64,000 nucleotides of DNA, taken from Noviherbaspirillum aridicola. GTDB taxonomy: Bacteria > Pseudomonadota > Gammaproteobacteria > Burkholderiales > Burkholderiaceae_D. Location of the stretch: positions 62,001 through 126,000 of the forward strand of contig NZ_BPMK01000002.1 in assembly GCF_019656455.1 (NCBI RefSeq), given 5' to 3'. Shown here in pieces: positions 1 through 10,522 of this stretch. Within the stretch, counting starts at the first letter, position 1. Every line of letters starts with the position of its first letter. A model generated the notes under the pieces. That model had not been told where the DNA came from. It did no database searches and worked only from the letters and a program-made list of their open reading frames with translations. Both the position numbers and the translations under genes were made by a program.

Positions 1-129
1 GCGCATGCCGGCGTCGAGGGTGGCGCGGGGCGAAGGCTGTTGGATCGTGTTCGAGCGGCGATACAGGAGCAGGTGGTCCGGGACCTGCCCCGGAACCGGC
101 CGGCGAACTGTCGCAAGGGCGGTTCTTGA
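1..129 (+). CDS. Possible 3' end of a gene that begins before the window
   Basis: Reading frame 1 is open from the first base to a TGA at 127-129. It gives about 42 residues rich in Arg and Ala, including the segment RLLDRVRAAIQEQVV, which could be an amphipathic helix. There is no start codon context and no family is recognised. In GC-rich DNA a frame this short can be open by chance, so this is only a candidate for the end of an upstream gene. Confidence 0.25.
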   Translation, partial: AHAGVEGGAGRRLLDRVRAAIQEQVVRDLPRNRPANCRKGGS

Positions 130-212
130 CGCGCCGAAAATATTTCCGCGGTCCGCGAACAGCGCCCGCGCGCACGCATCTAAGCAGCATCCCCAACCCT
201 GTCGAGGCCGTC

Positions 213-518
213 ATGAAGATCCTGGTTTCGCTCGCCGCCATCGTCGGCCTTTCCGGCTGCGTCGCCGTTCCCTATGACGCGCCGCCCGTCACCTACTACG
301 AACCCTATCCCGCCTACGGCTACGCCTATCCGGCGGCCCCGGTGTACGTCGCGCCGGCCCCGGTGTACGTCGGGCCGCCGGTGCATTTCGGTTTCGGCCT
401 GAGCTACCGCAGCGGCCGGGGCCATGGCCATCATCACCATCATCTGGACGGTTTCCGCAGCCGCGGAGGCCACGGCTTTCATCGTGGACACGGCCATCGC
501 GGCTTCCGCGGCCGCTAG
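213..518 (+). CDS. Small His-rich outer-membrane-type lipoprotein, unknown function
   Basis: A 101-residue protein with a short hydrophobic signal sequence ending in the lipobox L-S-G-C (Cys16), so it is predicted to be lipidated and membrane-anchored in the envelope. After the Cys it is Tyr/Pro/Ala-rich with a near-duplicated APVYV unit (residues about 46-60), and the last 35 residues are Gly/His/Arg-rich with a run of five His. The start ATG at 213 is chosen because GAGG lies 7 bases upstream and because it places the lipobox correctly; the frame is open further upstream. His-rich tails of this kind can bind metal, but that is inference. No family with known function is recognised. It lies just upstream of a hybrid kinase on the same strand, with 81 bases between. 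Confidence 0.75.
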   Translation: MKILVSLAAIVGLSGCVAVPYDAPPVTYYEPYPAYGYAYPAAPVYVAPAPVYVGPPVHFGFGLSYRSGRGHGHHHHHLDGFRSRGGHGFHRGHGHRGFRGR

Positions 519-599
519 CCTGCGCGCCAGGCATTGCCGCAGGCAAAAAACAGGCGGGCATGGGAAACTGGCGGGGTTTCGCACCAACCGGATGAATGC

Positions 600-3623
<3,024 letters not shown>

Positions 3624-3719
3624 ACCCCGGCCGTTCCCCATCGACGACACACTCCGACGACCGCGCGGCCCCGTGCCGTTGCGGCCTCGCCTCTCCCCTC
3701 GGGTTTTTACTGGCGGTTT

Positions 3720-3852
3720 TCCGGATTTCGATATAAGCTGAGGCAAAAATATTGCCGCACGGTAACAGATAACAATTTTGTAACTAGTTGTTTATTTTGT
3801 TACACGTTTGGATTAAAATTTCTTGCAAGAACAATATTTTGGGGAGGAAGGC
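3720..3852 (+). promoter_or_regulatory. AT-rich control region of the minor pilin operon
   Basis: The 130 bases before pilE are sharply AT-rich against GC-rich neighbours, as expected of a promoter. They contain GGCAA-N5-TTGCC at 3742-3756, a GTAAC at 3762-3766, and a perfect inverted repeat TGTAAC-N14-GTTACA at 3779-3804. The three GTAAC/GTTAC elements start 18-19 bases apart, close to two helical turns, which suits a protein binding one face of the DNA. A Shine-Dalgarno sequence GGGGAGGAAG (3841-3850) precedes the pilE ATG. No convincing -35/-10 pair with ideal spacing could be fixed by eye. Confidence 0.5.
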
Positions 3853-4296
3853 ATGCCGCGCATGCAACCGGGCAACCGGGGATTTACGCTGATCGAACTG
3901 ATGGTGACGGTAGCCATCGTGGCCATCATCGCCGCCGTCGCCATTCCCGCGTACGGCGAGTACGTGGTCCGGTCGCGCCTGCCCCAGGCCCACAACAATC
4001 TCGCCATGCTGCGGGTGAAGCTGGAGCAGCATTTCCAGGACAACCGCAGCTACGAGGGTGCCTGCGTCGCCGGCAGCGCCGCGCCGCTGCCGGCACAGGA
4101 CGATTTCACCTATGCCTGCCCGACCCTCACCGGCACCGCTTTCCTGGTCACGGCCACCGGACGCGCCGGCACGCCGGTCGCCGGCTTCACGTTCAGCCTC
4201 GACCACGCCAACGCGCGGCGGTCCACAGCGCTGCCCGAAGGCTGGGGCGTCGCGCCGGTCGCCTGCTGGGTCACCAGGAAAGGCGGAGGCTGCTAG
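3853..4296 (+). CDS. pilE: Type IV pilus minor pilin, PilE-like
   Basis: A 147-residue prepilin. The leader MPRMQPGNRG ends in the Gly that prepilin peptidase PilD would cut, followed by FTLIELMVTVAIVAIIAAVAIPAY, seen as the segment FTLIE with the conserved Glu at mature position 5 and then a long hydrophobic helix. A Cys pair near the C-terminus fits the D-region disulfide. Minor pilins prime assembly and sit at the pilus tip with PilY1. The start at 3853 is set by GGAGGAAG just upstream; the frame continues 5' but without a leader. It is the first gene of a six-gene run, and its stop overlaps the next start by one base. In Pseudomonas-type clusters pilE is last, so the order here differs. 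Confidence 0.9.
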   Translation: MPRMQPGNRGFTLIELMVTVAIVAIIAAVAIPAYGEYVVRSRLPQAHNNLAMLRVKLEQHFQDNRSYEGACVAGSAAPLPAQDDFTYACPTLTGTAFLVTATGRAGTPVAGFTFSLDHANARRSTALPEGWGVAPVACWVTRKGGGC

Positions 4297-4907
4297 TGGC
4301 GGCGAGGAGCGCGCCGCGCCGTGCGCAATCCGGCGTGACCCTGGTCGAGCTGATGATCGGCATCGCGATCACGCTGATCACGCTCGGCATTGCCGTTCCC
4401 TCGTTTTCCCAGTGGCTGCAGAGCACCCAGGTGCGCACCGCGGCCGAATCGATTCTCAACGGGCTGCAGCTGGCGCGCACCGAGGCGGTACGGCGCAATG
4501 TGCCGGTGCGCTTCCAGCTGACCGAGGACAACGGCGCAGTCGCCTGGCGCGTCGGCTGCGTCACCGTGCTCGACGATTGCCCGGCACAGATCCAGGCGCG
4601 CGTGGCGGCGGAAGGCACGCCCAATGCGCGCGTGGGCGCGAACGCGGTCGCGCTGCCGTCGCCGGTGCCGGCCAACCATTTCAGTGCTGCGCTCACGGCC
4701 GGCGACGGCGTCCCGGGCGGCGTCAGCTTCGACAGCCTGGGGCGGGTCGTCGCCGCCAACACCGGCACCGACCTGACGAGGATAGACGTCATCAACGCGG
4801 CCCGCGCCGATGCCCGGCGCCTGGTCGTGACCATCTCGCCCGGCGGGCAGGTCCGGATGTGCGATCCCTCGCTGTCGCTCGCATCCAGCCCCGCGGGCTG
4901 CAGTTAG
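4296..4907 (+). CDS. fimT: Type IV pilus minor pilin FimT/GspH
   Basis: A 203-residue prepilin with a GTG start that shares its first base with the pilE stop (TAGTG) and has GGAGG a few bases upstream. The leader ends SG, then VTLVE gives the mature Glu5 and a hydrophobic N-terminal helix, followed by the segment STQVRTAAESILNGLQLARTEA, whose LQLARTEAVRRN part is characteristic of the GspH/FimT family. The C-terminal domain carries Cys residues, near CVTVLDDC and at the end. Members are minor pilins or pseudopilins that enter the tip complex; some FimT proteins bind DNA during natural transformation. Here linkage to pilV, pilW, pilX and pilY1 supports a pilus role. Confidence 0.88.
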   Translation: MAARSAPRRAQSGVTLVELMIGIAITLITLGIAVPSFSQWLQSTQVRTAAESILNGLQLARTEAVRRNVPVRFQLTEDNGAVAWRVGCVTVLDDCPAQIQARVAAEGTPNARVGANAVALPSPVPANHFSAALTAGDGVPGGVSFDSLGRVVAANTGTDLTRIDVINAARADARRLVVTISPGGQVRMCDPSLSLASSPAGCS

Positions 4908-4915
4908 GAGCGCTT

Positions 4916-5320
4916 ATGAAAACACATCGCGTCCAGTCCGGCATGGCGGTGGTGGAGACCATGGTCGCCATTCTCGTCTTTTCGTTCGGCATCCTCGGCA
5001 TCGTCGGCCTGCTGGCCGCCTCGATGAAGCACAGCGCCGAGGCCAAGTACCGCACCGTGGCGAGCAACCTGGCCGGCCAGCTCGCCGGCGAGATGTGGGT
5101 GGCCGACAAGAGCGCGCTGGCGACAGCCTTCGAAAGCCCGGACGGCGACCAGTACGCCGCATGGCGGGACAAGGTGCGGGCGGCGCTGCCGGGCGCCGCC
5201 GACAATGCGCCGACGGTGGCGATCGACGACAGCGTGGCCACCATCACGGTGCGCTGGCAGGCGCCCGGCGAGGCCGCCCACAGCCATGTGCTGGTGGCGC
5301 GCATCGGGGAGGGGATCTAG
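4916..5320 (+). CDS. pilV: Type IV pilus minor pilin PilV
   Basis: A 134-residue prepilin. Leader MKTHRVQSG, then MAVVE with Glu5 and a hydrophobic stretch containing LVFSFGILGIVGL, the usual PilV signature. The rest is short, with RTVASNLAGQLAGEMW typical of the family. PilV is an initiator or core minor pilin linking the priming complex to the tip adhesin PilY1. The ATG at 4916 follows GGAGCG by a few bases and lies 8 bases after the fimT stop; pilW begins 3 bases after its own stop, so translation is probably coupled. Confidence 0.88.
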   Translation: MKTHRVQSGMAVVETMVAILVFSFGILGIVGLLAASMKHSAEAKYRTVASNLAGQLAGEMWVADKSALATAFESPDGDQYAAWRDKVRAALPGAADNAPTVAIDDSVATITVRWQAPGEAAHSHVLVARIGEGI

Positions 5321-5323
5321 ATC

Positions 5324-6445
5324 ATGCGCGCGCCCGCACCCGCACCGGCCGCCCGCAACGCCGGCTTCGGCCTGGTCGAAGCGATGGTGGGCCTGGCCAT
5401 CGCGCTGGTCGCCACGCTCGTGATCTCGCAGGTGTTCTCCGTGTTCGAAGGGCAGCGGCGCAGCACCACCGGGGGTTCCGACGCCCAGACCGAGGCCGCG
5501 CTCGCCGCCTATGCGATCGAGCGCGACCTGCGGATGGCGGGCTACGGCATGAATCTGCTCTCCGCGCTCGGCTGCACCGTGCGCGCGGAATACGACGGCG
5601 AGCGCCGCGACTTCGTGCTCACGCCGCTCAGCCTCAGCGACGGCGCGGGCGGACTGCCGGATGCCCTCAACATCGTCTCGAGCAACAAGCAGGCCTTCAG
5701 CGCGCCGGCGCGCATCATCACCGATCACCCCGAGACCGCGACCAATTTCTTCGTCAACACTGTGCTGGGCATCGCCGTGGGCGACATGATGATCGCCTGG
5801 GAGCCCAACAAGGACTGCACCCTGTTCCAGGTCACCGGCATCCCTAACGGCAAGCCGCAGCTGCACCACCAGAACACCAGCCCCTGGAATCCGACCGGCG
5901 CGGCCGCCGCCGATCTCTATCCCGATGACGGCTACAAGACCGGCGCCCTGCTGTTCAACCTCGGCTCCATGCGCGACCGCAGCTTTTCCCTCGATGCCGG
6001 CATGAACCTCGTCGTCGCCGACGTCAACAGCGCGACCGGTACCGCGGCCGAACAGCGGGCCTATTCGAATATCGTCAGCCTGCAGGCGCAATACGGCTTC
6101 GACACCCGCCCCGGCGTGCAGGCCGACAGCCGGGTGACGAACTGGTCGAGCACGATGGTCGACGCCGACGGCGACGGCGTCGTCGGCAACGGCGGCGACC
6201 TGCAGCGCATCTATGCGGTGCGCTTCGCCGTCGTGGCGCGCAACGCGGTGCGCGAGCTGCGCATGGTCGACGGCGCCTGCAATGTCACGACCGAGGACTC
6301 CGCCAACGCGCCGCGCTGGGCGGGCGGCGCCATCGATGTGAGCAGGAACCCGGACGGCAGCGCCAATGCGCAATGGCGCTGCTATCGGTATCACGTCGTG
6401 GAGAACACGGTGCCGCTGCGCAACCTGCTGTGGAGGGATTCATGA
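5324..6445 (+). CDS. pilW: Type IV pilus minor pilin PilW
   Basis: A 373-residue protein, much longer than the other pilins, as is normal for PilW. The leader ends NAG, followed by FGLVEAMVGLAIAL with Glu5. The segment IERDLRMAGYGMN near residue 70 is a PilW hallmark. The long C-terminal part includes an Asp-rich VDADGDGVVG loop that resembles a calcium-binding turn (my inference). PilW works with PilV, PilX and PilY1 in the priming/tip complex. Its TGA overlaps the pilX ATG as ATGA. Confidence 0.87.
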   Translation: MRAPAPAPAARNAGFGLVEAMVGLAIALVATLVISQVFSVFEGQRRSTTGGSDAQTEAALAAYAIERDLRMAGYGMNLLSALGCTVRAEYDGERRDFVLTPLSLSDGAGGLPDALNIVSSNKQAFSAPARIITDHPETATNFFVNTVLGIAVGDMMIAWEPNKDCTLFQVTGIPNGKPQLHHQNTSPWNPTGAAAADLYPDDGYKTGALLFNLGSMRDRSFSLDAGMNLVVADVNSATGTAAEQRAYSNIVSLQAQYGFDTRPGVQADSRVTNWSSTMVDADGDGVVGNGGDLQRIYAVRFAVVARNAVRELRMVDGACNVTTEDSANAPRWAGGAIDVSRNPDGSANAQWRCYRYHVVENTVPLRNLLWRDS

Positions 6446-7086
6446 AGCCGCATTACAGGATGCCCGCGCGGCGGCAGGAAGGCGTGGTGCTGCTGATCGC
6501 CGTCGTCGTGCTGGTGGCCATGACCATGGCCGCGCTCGGCCTCGTGCGCTCCATCGATACCGGCAACCAGGTGGCCGGCAACCTGGCATTCAAGCAGGCC
6601 GCCACGGCCGCCGCCGATATCGGGACGCAGGCTGCGATCGACTGGCTTACCGCCAGGGTCGGCACGCCCGACGTCAACGAGGACATGCCGACGCAGGCCT
6701 ATTACGCGACCAGCCAGGACAGTCTCGACATCACCGGCACCCGCGCCGCGGCCGACCGCGCCCAGGTGGACTGGGACGCCAACAACTGCCGCGGCCGGCC
6801 CAACTCCAGCTGCATCGCGCCCTCGGCCGCGATCGACGCCGGCGCGGGCAACGAGGTCCGCTACCTGATACACCGTCTCTGCAGCAGTCCGGGCAGTCCG
6901 GCCGCGGAAGGCAATTCCTGCGCCAATTACCAGTCGCGCGCATCCAGCGCGCCCAACAAGGACGGCTTCGACGAGACCAACTGGCAGCGCTTCGAGCCGC
7001 CGCCGGTTCCCTATTACCGCATCACGTCCAGGGTGAAGGGGCCGAGGAACACCGTCAGCTATGTCGAGACCATCGTCCACTTCTGA
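6442..7086 (+). CDS. pilX: Type IV pilus assembly protein PilX
   Basis: A 214-residue protein. Leader MKPHYRMPARRQEG, then VVLLIAVVVLVAMTMAALGL split as a hydrophobic helix without the Glu5 of classical pilins, which is usual for PilX/GspK-type minor pilins expected to sit at the very tip. It continues with DTGNQVAGNLAFKQAA, a recurrent PilX motif. The start at 6442 is fixed by GGAGGG just upstream and the 4-base ATGA overlap with pilW. The C-terminal half is Cys/Ser/Asn-rich, probably disulfide-stabilised outside the cell. Confidence 0.87.
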   Translation: MKPHYRMPARRQEGVVLLIAVVVLVAMTMAALGLVRSIDTGNQVAGNLAFKQAATAAADIGTQAAIDWLTARVGTPDVNEDMPTQAYYATSQDSLDITGTRAAADRAQVDWDANNCRGRPNSSCIAPSAAIDAGAGNEVRYLIHRLCSSPGSPAAEGNSCANYQSRASSAPNKDGFDETNWQRFEPPPVPYYRITSRVKGPRNTVSYVETIVHF

Positions 7087-7125
7087 ACCGGCGGGGCAAT
7101 GTCCCCGGCGCCACGGAGAAACCGC

Positions 7126-10100
7126 ATGAAAGATCATTCACGCAGGCTGCGCGCATCGCTGGCGCTGCTCGCCGCCGCCACACTGCCGGCGACCGCCGCC
7201 ATCACCGACATCGCGACCGCGCCGCTGCTGTCCGCGCCGTCGACCTCGGTCAAGCCCAACATCATGTTCATCCTGGACGACTCGGGCAGCATGGGCTGGG
7301 AATACCTGCCGGATGCGGCCGCGAACTTCGACGGCGAGGAATACGGGTCGCGCAGCAGCCAGTGCAACGGCGCCTATTACGATCCGGGCGAGATCTACCT
7401 GCCCCCGGTCGACTCGTCCGGCAATGCCTACCCCAACGCGAGCTTCACCGCGGCGCTCAGCAACGGCTTCAACTCGTCGTCGACCAAGGTCAACCTGGAA
7501 GGCCGCTACTACTTCCGATACAAGGGCAACCAAGCCCCGCTGTCCTACACCTACGGCAGCGACGGCGCGGTCGATACGAACACGACCTTCTACAAGGAGT
7601 GCAACTCCAACATCGGCAATACGCCGGGCAGGAATGCATTCGACAAGGTGACCGTGAGCGCGACCTCCGGCCCCGGCGGCGCCGACGAGCGCACCAATTT
7701 CGCCAACTGGTACAGCTACTACCGCACCCGCATGCTCGCGATGAAGAGCGCGGCGGGACGCGCCTTCAGGGAGATCGGCAGCAACTACCGGGTGGGGCTG
7801 ACCACCATCAATCACAGCAGCGCCAGCGTGGTCGATATCCTGGATTTCGACGCCACCCAGAGGCGGGCCTGGTATGAAGCCCTTTACGCGGCGGACCCGA
7901 GCGGGAACACGCCGCTGCGCGCGGCATTGTCGAGGGTCGGAAAACTCTACGCCGGCAAGACGGGCAACGATCCCGTGCAGTATTCCTGCCAGCAGAACTT
8001 CGCGATCCTGTCGACCGACGGCTACTGGAACGGTGGCGAGGGCAGCACGCTGCGCAACCGCTCGGTCGGCAACCAGGACGGCGACGGCACCCCGAGGCCG
8101 ATGTATGACGGCAGCAATACCGCCAACACGCTGGCCGACGTCGCCATGTACTACTACAAGACCGACCTGCGCGCGCCCGACCTGTCCAACTGCAACGGCG
8201 CGCTCGGCACCGATGTCTGCCTCAACAACGTCAAGGGCTCGGGCCGCGACAACGCGGCGCATCAGCACATGACCACCATGACGCTGGGGCTGGGCATCAA
8301 CGGCACGCTGAAGTATCACGAAGACTATCTGCTCGGCATGTCGCCGGATTTCAAGGCGATCGAACAGGGCACCCGCAACTGGCCGAAGGCGGAGGCAGAC
8401 AGCCAGACCGCGGTCGACGACTTGTGGCATGCGGCGGTCAACGGCCGCGGCATTTACTTCAGCGCGCAGAGCCCGAACGCGCTGGTGAGCGGCATCAGCA
8501 AGGCGCTCGCCGAGGTCAAGGCCGAAACCGGTTCCGGCGCCGGCGCGGCGACCAGCAACCTGCAGCCGGTGCCCGGCGATTCCTACGTCTACATCGCCCG
8601 CTATACCACGGTGAGCTGGGACGGCGACGTGCAGGCGCGCGAAATGGACCCGGCCACCGGCAAGATCAGCAAGACCGTGCTGTGGTCGGCGCAGGCGCTG
8701 CTCGACACCAAGGTGGGGGCCCACACCGACCAGCGCACCATCTTCACGCACGACCCCGCGGCCGCCAGCGGTCTCAAGCCCTTCAACTGGACCAGCCTGA
8801 GCACGGCGGAGAAGGCTTATTTCAGCGGCCTGTGCGGCACCACCACGAAGCTCTCGCAGTGCTCCTCCCTCGACAGCGACGCGAAGGCGGCGGCGACCGG
8901 CGAGAACCTGGTGAATTTCCTGCGCGGCCAGCGAGGCTACGAAGACCAGGCCGGCAGCACGCAACGCGTGTTCCGCGACCGCGCCCACGCGCTGGGCGAC
9001 ATCATCGGTTCGCAGCCGGTGTACATCAGGGCGCCGCGGATTCCCTATGTGGACGCCAACCACGACGCCTACCGCTCGGCGAAGAAGAACCGGCAGGCGA
9101 CGCTTTTCGTCGGCGCCAACGACGGCATGGTGCACGCGTTCAATGCCACTACCGGCCAGGAGATGTGGGCCTACATTCCGCCCATCGTCCTGCCCGAGCT
9201 GTACCGCCTCGCCGACCGCAATTACGCGGCCAACCATCGCTACTATGTGGACGGCACGCTGACGGTCGCCGACATCTGCCCCCGCGCCCCGGCCGAGACC
9301 TGCCGCGCGAGCGAATGGAAGACCATCCTCGTCGGCGGCCTCAATGCCGGCGGGCGCGGCTACTATGCGCTCGACGTCACCGACCCGACCAGTCCGAAGG
9401 CGCTCTGGCACTTCACCGTCGCCAACGACAGCGATCTCGGCTACAGCTTCGGCAATCCAATGATCGGCAAGCGCCGGGACGGCACCTGGATCGTCGCCTT
9501 CACCTCCGGCTACAACAATGTCTCGCCGGGCACAGGACGCGGATTCCTGTTCGTGCTCAACGCCGATACCGGCGCCGTGCTGGAAAAGATCGACACCGGC
9601 GTCGGCGGCACCGCCACCCCGAGCGGCCTCGGGAAACTCAACGGCTGGGTCAACAGCGTGTCGAACAACACGATCGAGCGCTTCTATGCCGGCGACCTGC
9701 TCGGCAACCTGTGGCGCTTCGACATCGACAACGCGGTGCCCCCCGCCGGCAAGGAAGCCCTGCTGCTGGCCGAACTCGGCAACACCAACGGCGCCGGCAC
9801 CCAGCCGGTGACCATCAAGCCCGTGCTGACCGAGGTCAACCAGGGCGGCGTGGCGTATCCGGTGGTGCACGTGGCGACCGGCCGCTACCTCGGCATTTCC
9901 GACCTCGACGAGCAGGGCCAGCAGTCCATCTATGCGATCAAGGATCCGCTGACCGCCGCCGGACACGGGCAGGTCAGGCGCGACGGCGTGCTCGTGCGGC
10001 AGACGCTCAGCCCGGTCGCCGGCCAGGACCGGGACGACATCGACGACGACGGCGACACCCAGGAAACCGTCGAGAGCACGACGCGCAGAACCACGTCCAC

Positions 10101-10503
10101 CCAGCCGGTGAACTGGCGCGAGAAGGCTGGCTGGTACGTCGATCTCAATCCGGGCGGTGCTTCCCCGGGCGAGCGGGTGAACATCGACATGCAGCAGCAG
10201 CTCGGCATTCTCACGGTGATCGGCAACGTGCCGCATACCGATGCCTGCACCAGCGGCGGCACCAGCTGGATCTACAACTTCGACTTCAAGACCGGCCAGT
10301 TCGTCCCCACGGCCGACGGCCGCGTCGCCGGCACCCGCTATTCGTCCAACACGATGATCGTCGGGAATACCAAGGTCTCCTGCGGCTCGGCCAGCTGCAA
10401 TGTGATCGTCGACGGAGAGGGGGAAGTGGGATCGGTGCCCGATCCCGTGCCCGGAAGCGGCTCGGGCGTGCGCCGCGTGTCGTGGCGCGAGCTGCTCGAC
10501 TGA
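7126..10503 (+). CDS. pilY1: PilY1 pilus-tip adhesin and assembly factor
   Basis: A 1125-residue secreted protein, within the usual PilY1 size. A Sec signal peptide ends near residue 25 (PATAA). A von Willebrand A-like domain follows, with the metal-site motif D51-D-S-G-S55 after NIMFIL. The C-terminal half is a PilY1 beta-propeller: LFVGANDGMVHAFNATTG and DPLLGNLWRFD-like blades (GDLLGNLWRFDID) are visible. Near residues 967-980 an Asp-rich loop, DIDDDGDTQE, resembles the calcium site that controls PilY1 function in Pseudomonas. PilY1 caps the pilus, mediates adhesion and mechanosensing, and modulates retraction. The ATG at 7126 follows GGAG; it lies 39 bases after pilX and ends the operon. 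No downstream pilin gene follows. Confidence 0.93.
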   Translation: MKDHSRRLRASLALLAAATLPATAAITDIATAPLLSAPSTSVKPNIMFILDDSGSMGWEYLPDAAANFDGEEYGSRSSQCNGAYYDPGEIYLPPVDSSGNAYPNASFTAALSNGFNSSSTKVNLEGRYYFRYKGNQAPLSYTYGSDGAVDTNTTFYKECNSNIGNTPGRNAFDKVTVSATSGPGGADERTNFANWYSYYRTRMLAMKSAAGRAFREIGSNYRVGLTTINHSSASVVDILDFDATQRRAWYEALYAADPSGNTPLRAALSRVGKLYAGKTGNDPVQYSCQQNFAILSTDGYWNGGEGSTLRNRSVGNQDGDGTPRPMYDGSNTANTLADVAMYYYKTDLRAPDLSNCNGALGTDVCLNNVKGSGRDNAAHQHMTTMTLGLGINGTLKYHEDYLLGMSPDFKAIEQGTRNWPKAEADSQTAVDDLWHAAVNGRGIYFSAQSPNALVSGISKALAEVKAETGSGAGAATSNLQPVPGDSYVYIARYTTVSWDGDVQAREMDPATGKISKTVLWSAQALLDTKVGAHTDQRTIFTHDPAAASGLKPFNWTSLSTAEKAYFSGLCGTTTKLSQCSSLDSDAKAAATGENLVNFLRGQRGYEDQAGSTQRVFRDRAHALGDIIGSQPVYIRAPRIPYVDANHDAYRSAKKNRQATLFVGANDGMVHAFNATTGQEMWAYIPPIVLPELYRLADRNYAANHRYYVDGTLTVADICPRAPAETCRASEWKTILVGGLNAGGRGYYALDVTDPTSPKALWHFTVANDSDLGYSFGNPMIGKRRDGTWIVAFTSGYNNVSPGTGRGFLFVLNADTGAVLEKIDTGVGGTATPSGLGKLNGWVNSVSNNTIERFYAGDLLGNLWRFDIDNAVPPAGKEALLLAELGNTNGAGTQPVTIKPVLTEVNQGGVAYPVVHVATGRYLGISDLDEQGQQSIYAIKDPLTAAGHGQVRRDGVLVRQTLSPVAGQDRDDIDDDGDTQETVESTTRRTTSTQPVNWREKAGWYVDLNPGGASPGERVNIDMQQQLGILTVIGNVPHTDACTSGGTSWIYNFDFKTGQFVPTADGRVAGTRYSSNTMIVGNTKVSCGSASCNVIVDGEGEVGSVPDPVPGSGSGVRRVSWRELLD

Positions 10504-10522
10504 AGCGGGATGGGCCGGGGCG

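Noticed and set aside
3808-3830. Sigma-54-like promoter (TTGGA...TTGCA) before pilE
   Set aside because: The GG and GC elements are 13 bases apart instead of 10, so it does not fit a -24/-12 promoter.
7138-10236. A 1032-residue minus-strand frame across pilY1
   Set aside because: Antisense shadow: no motif, while pilY1 has a signal peptide, vWA and propeller motifs.
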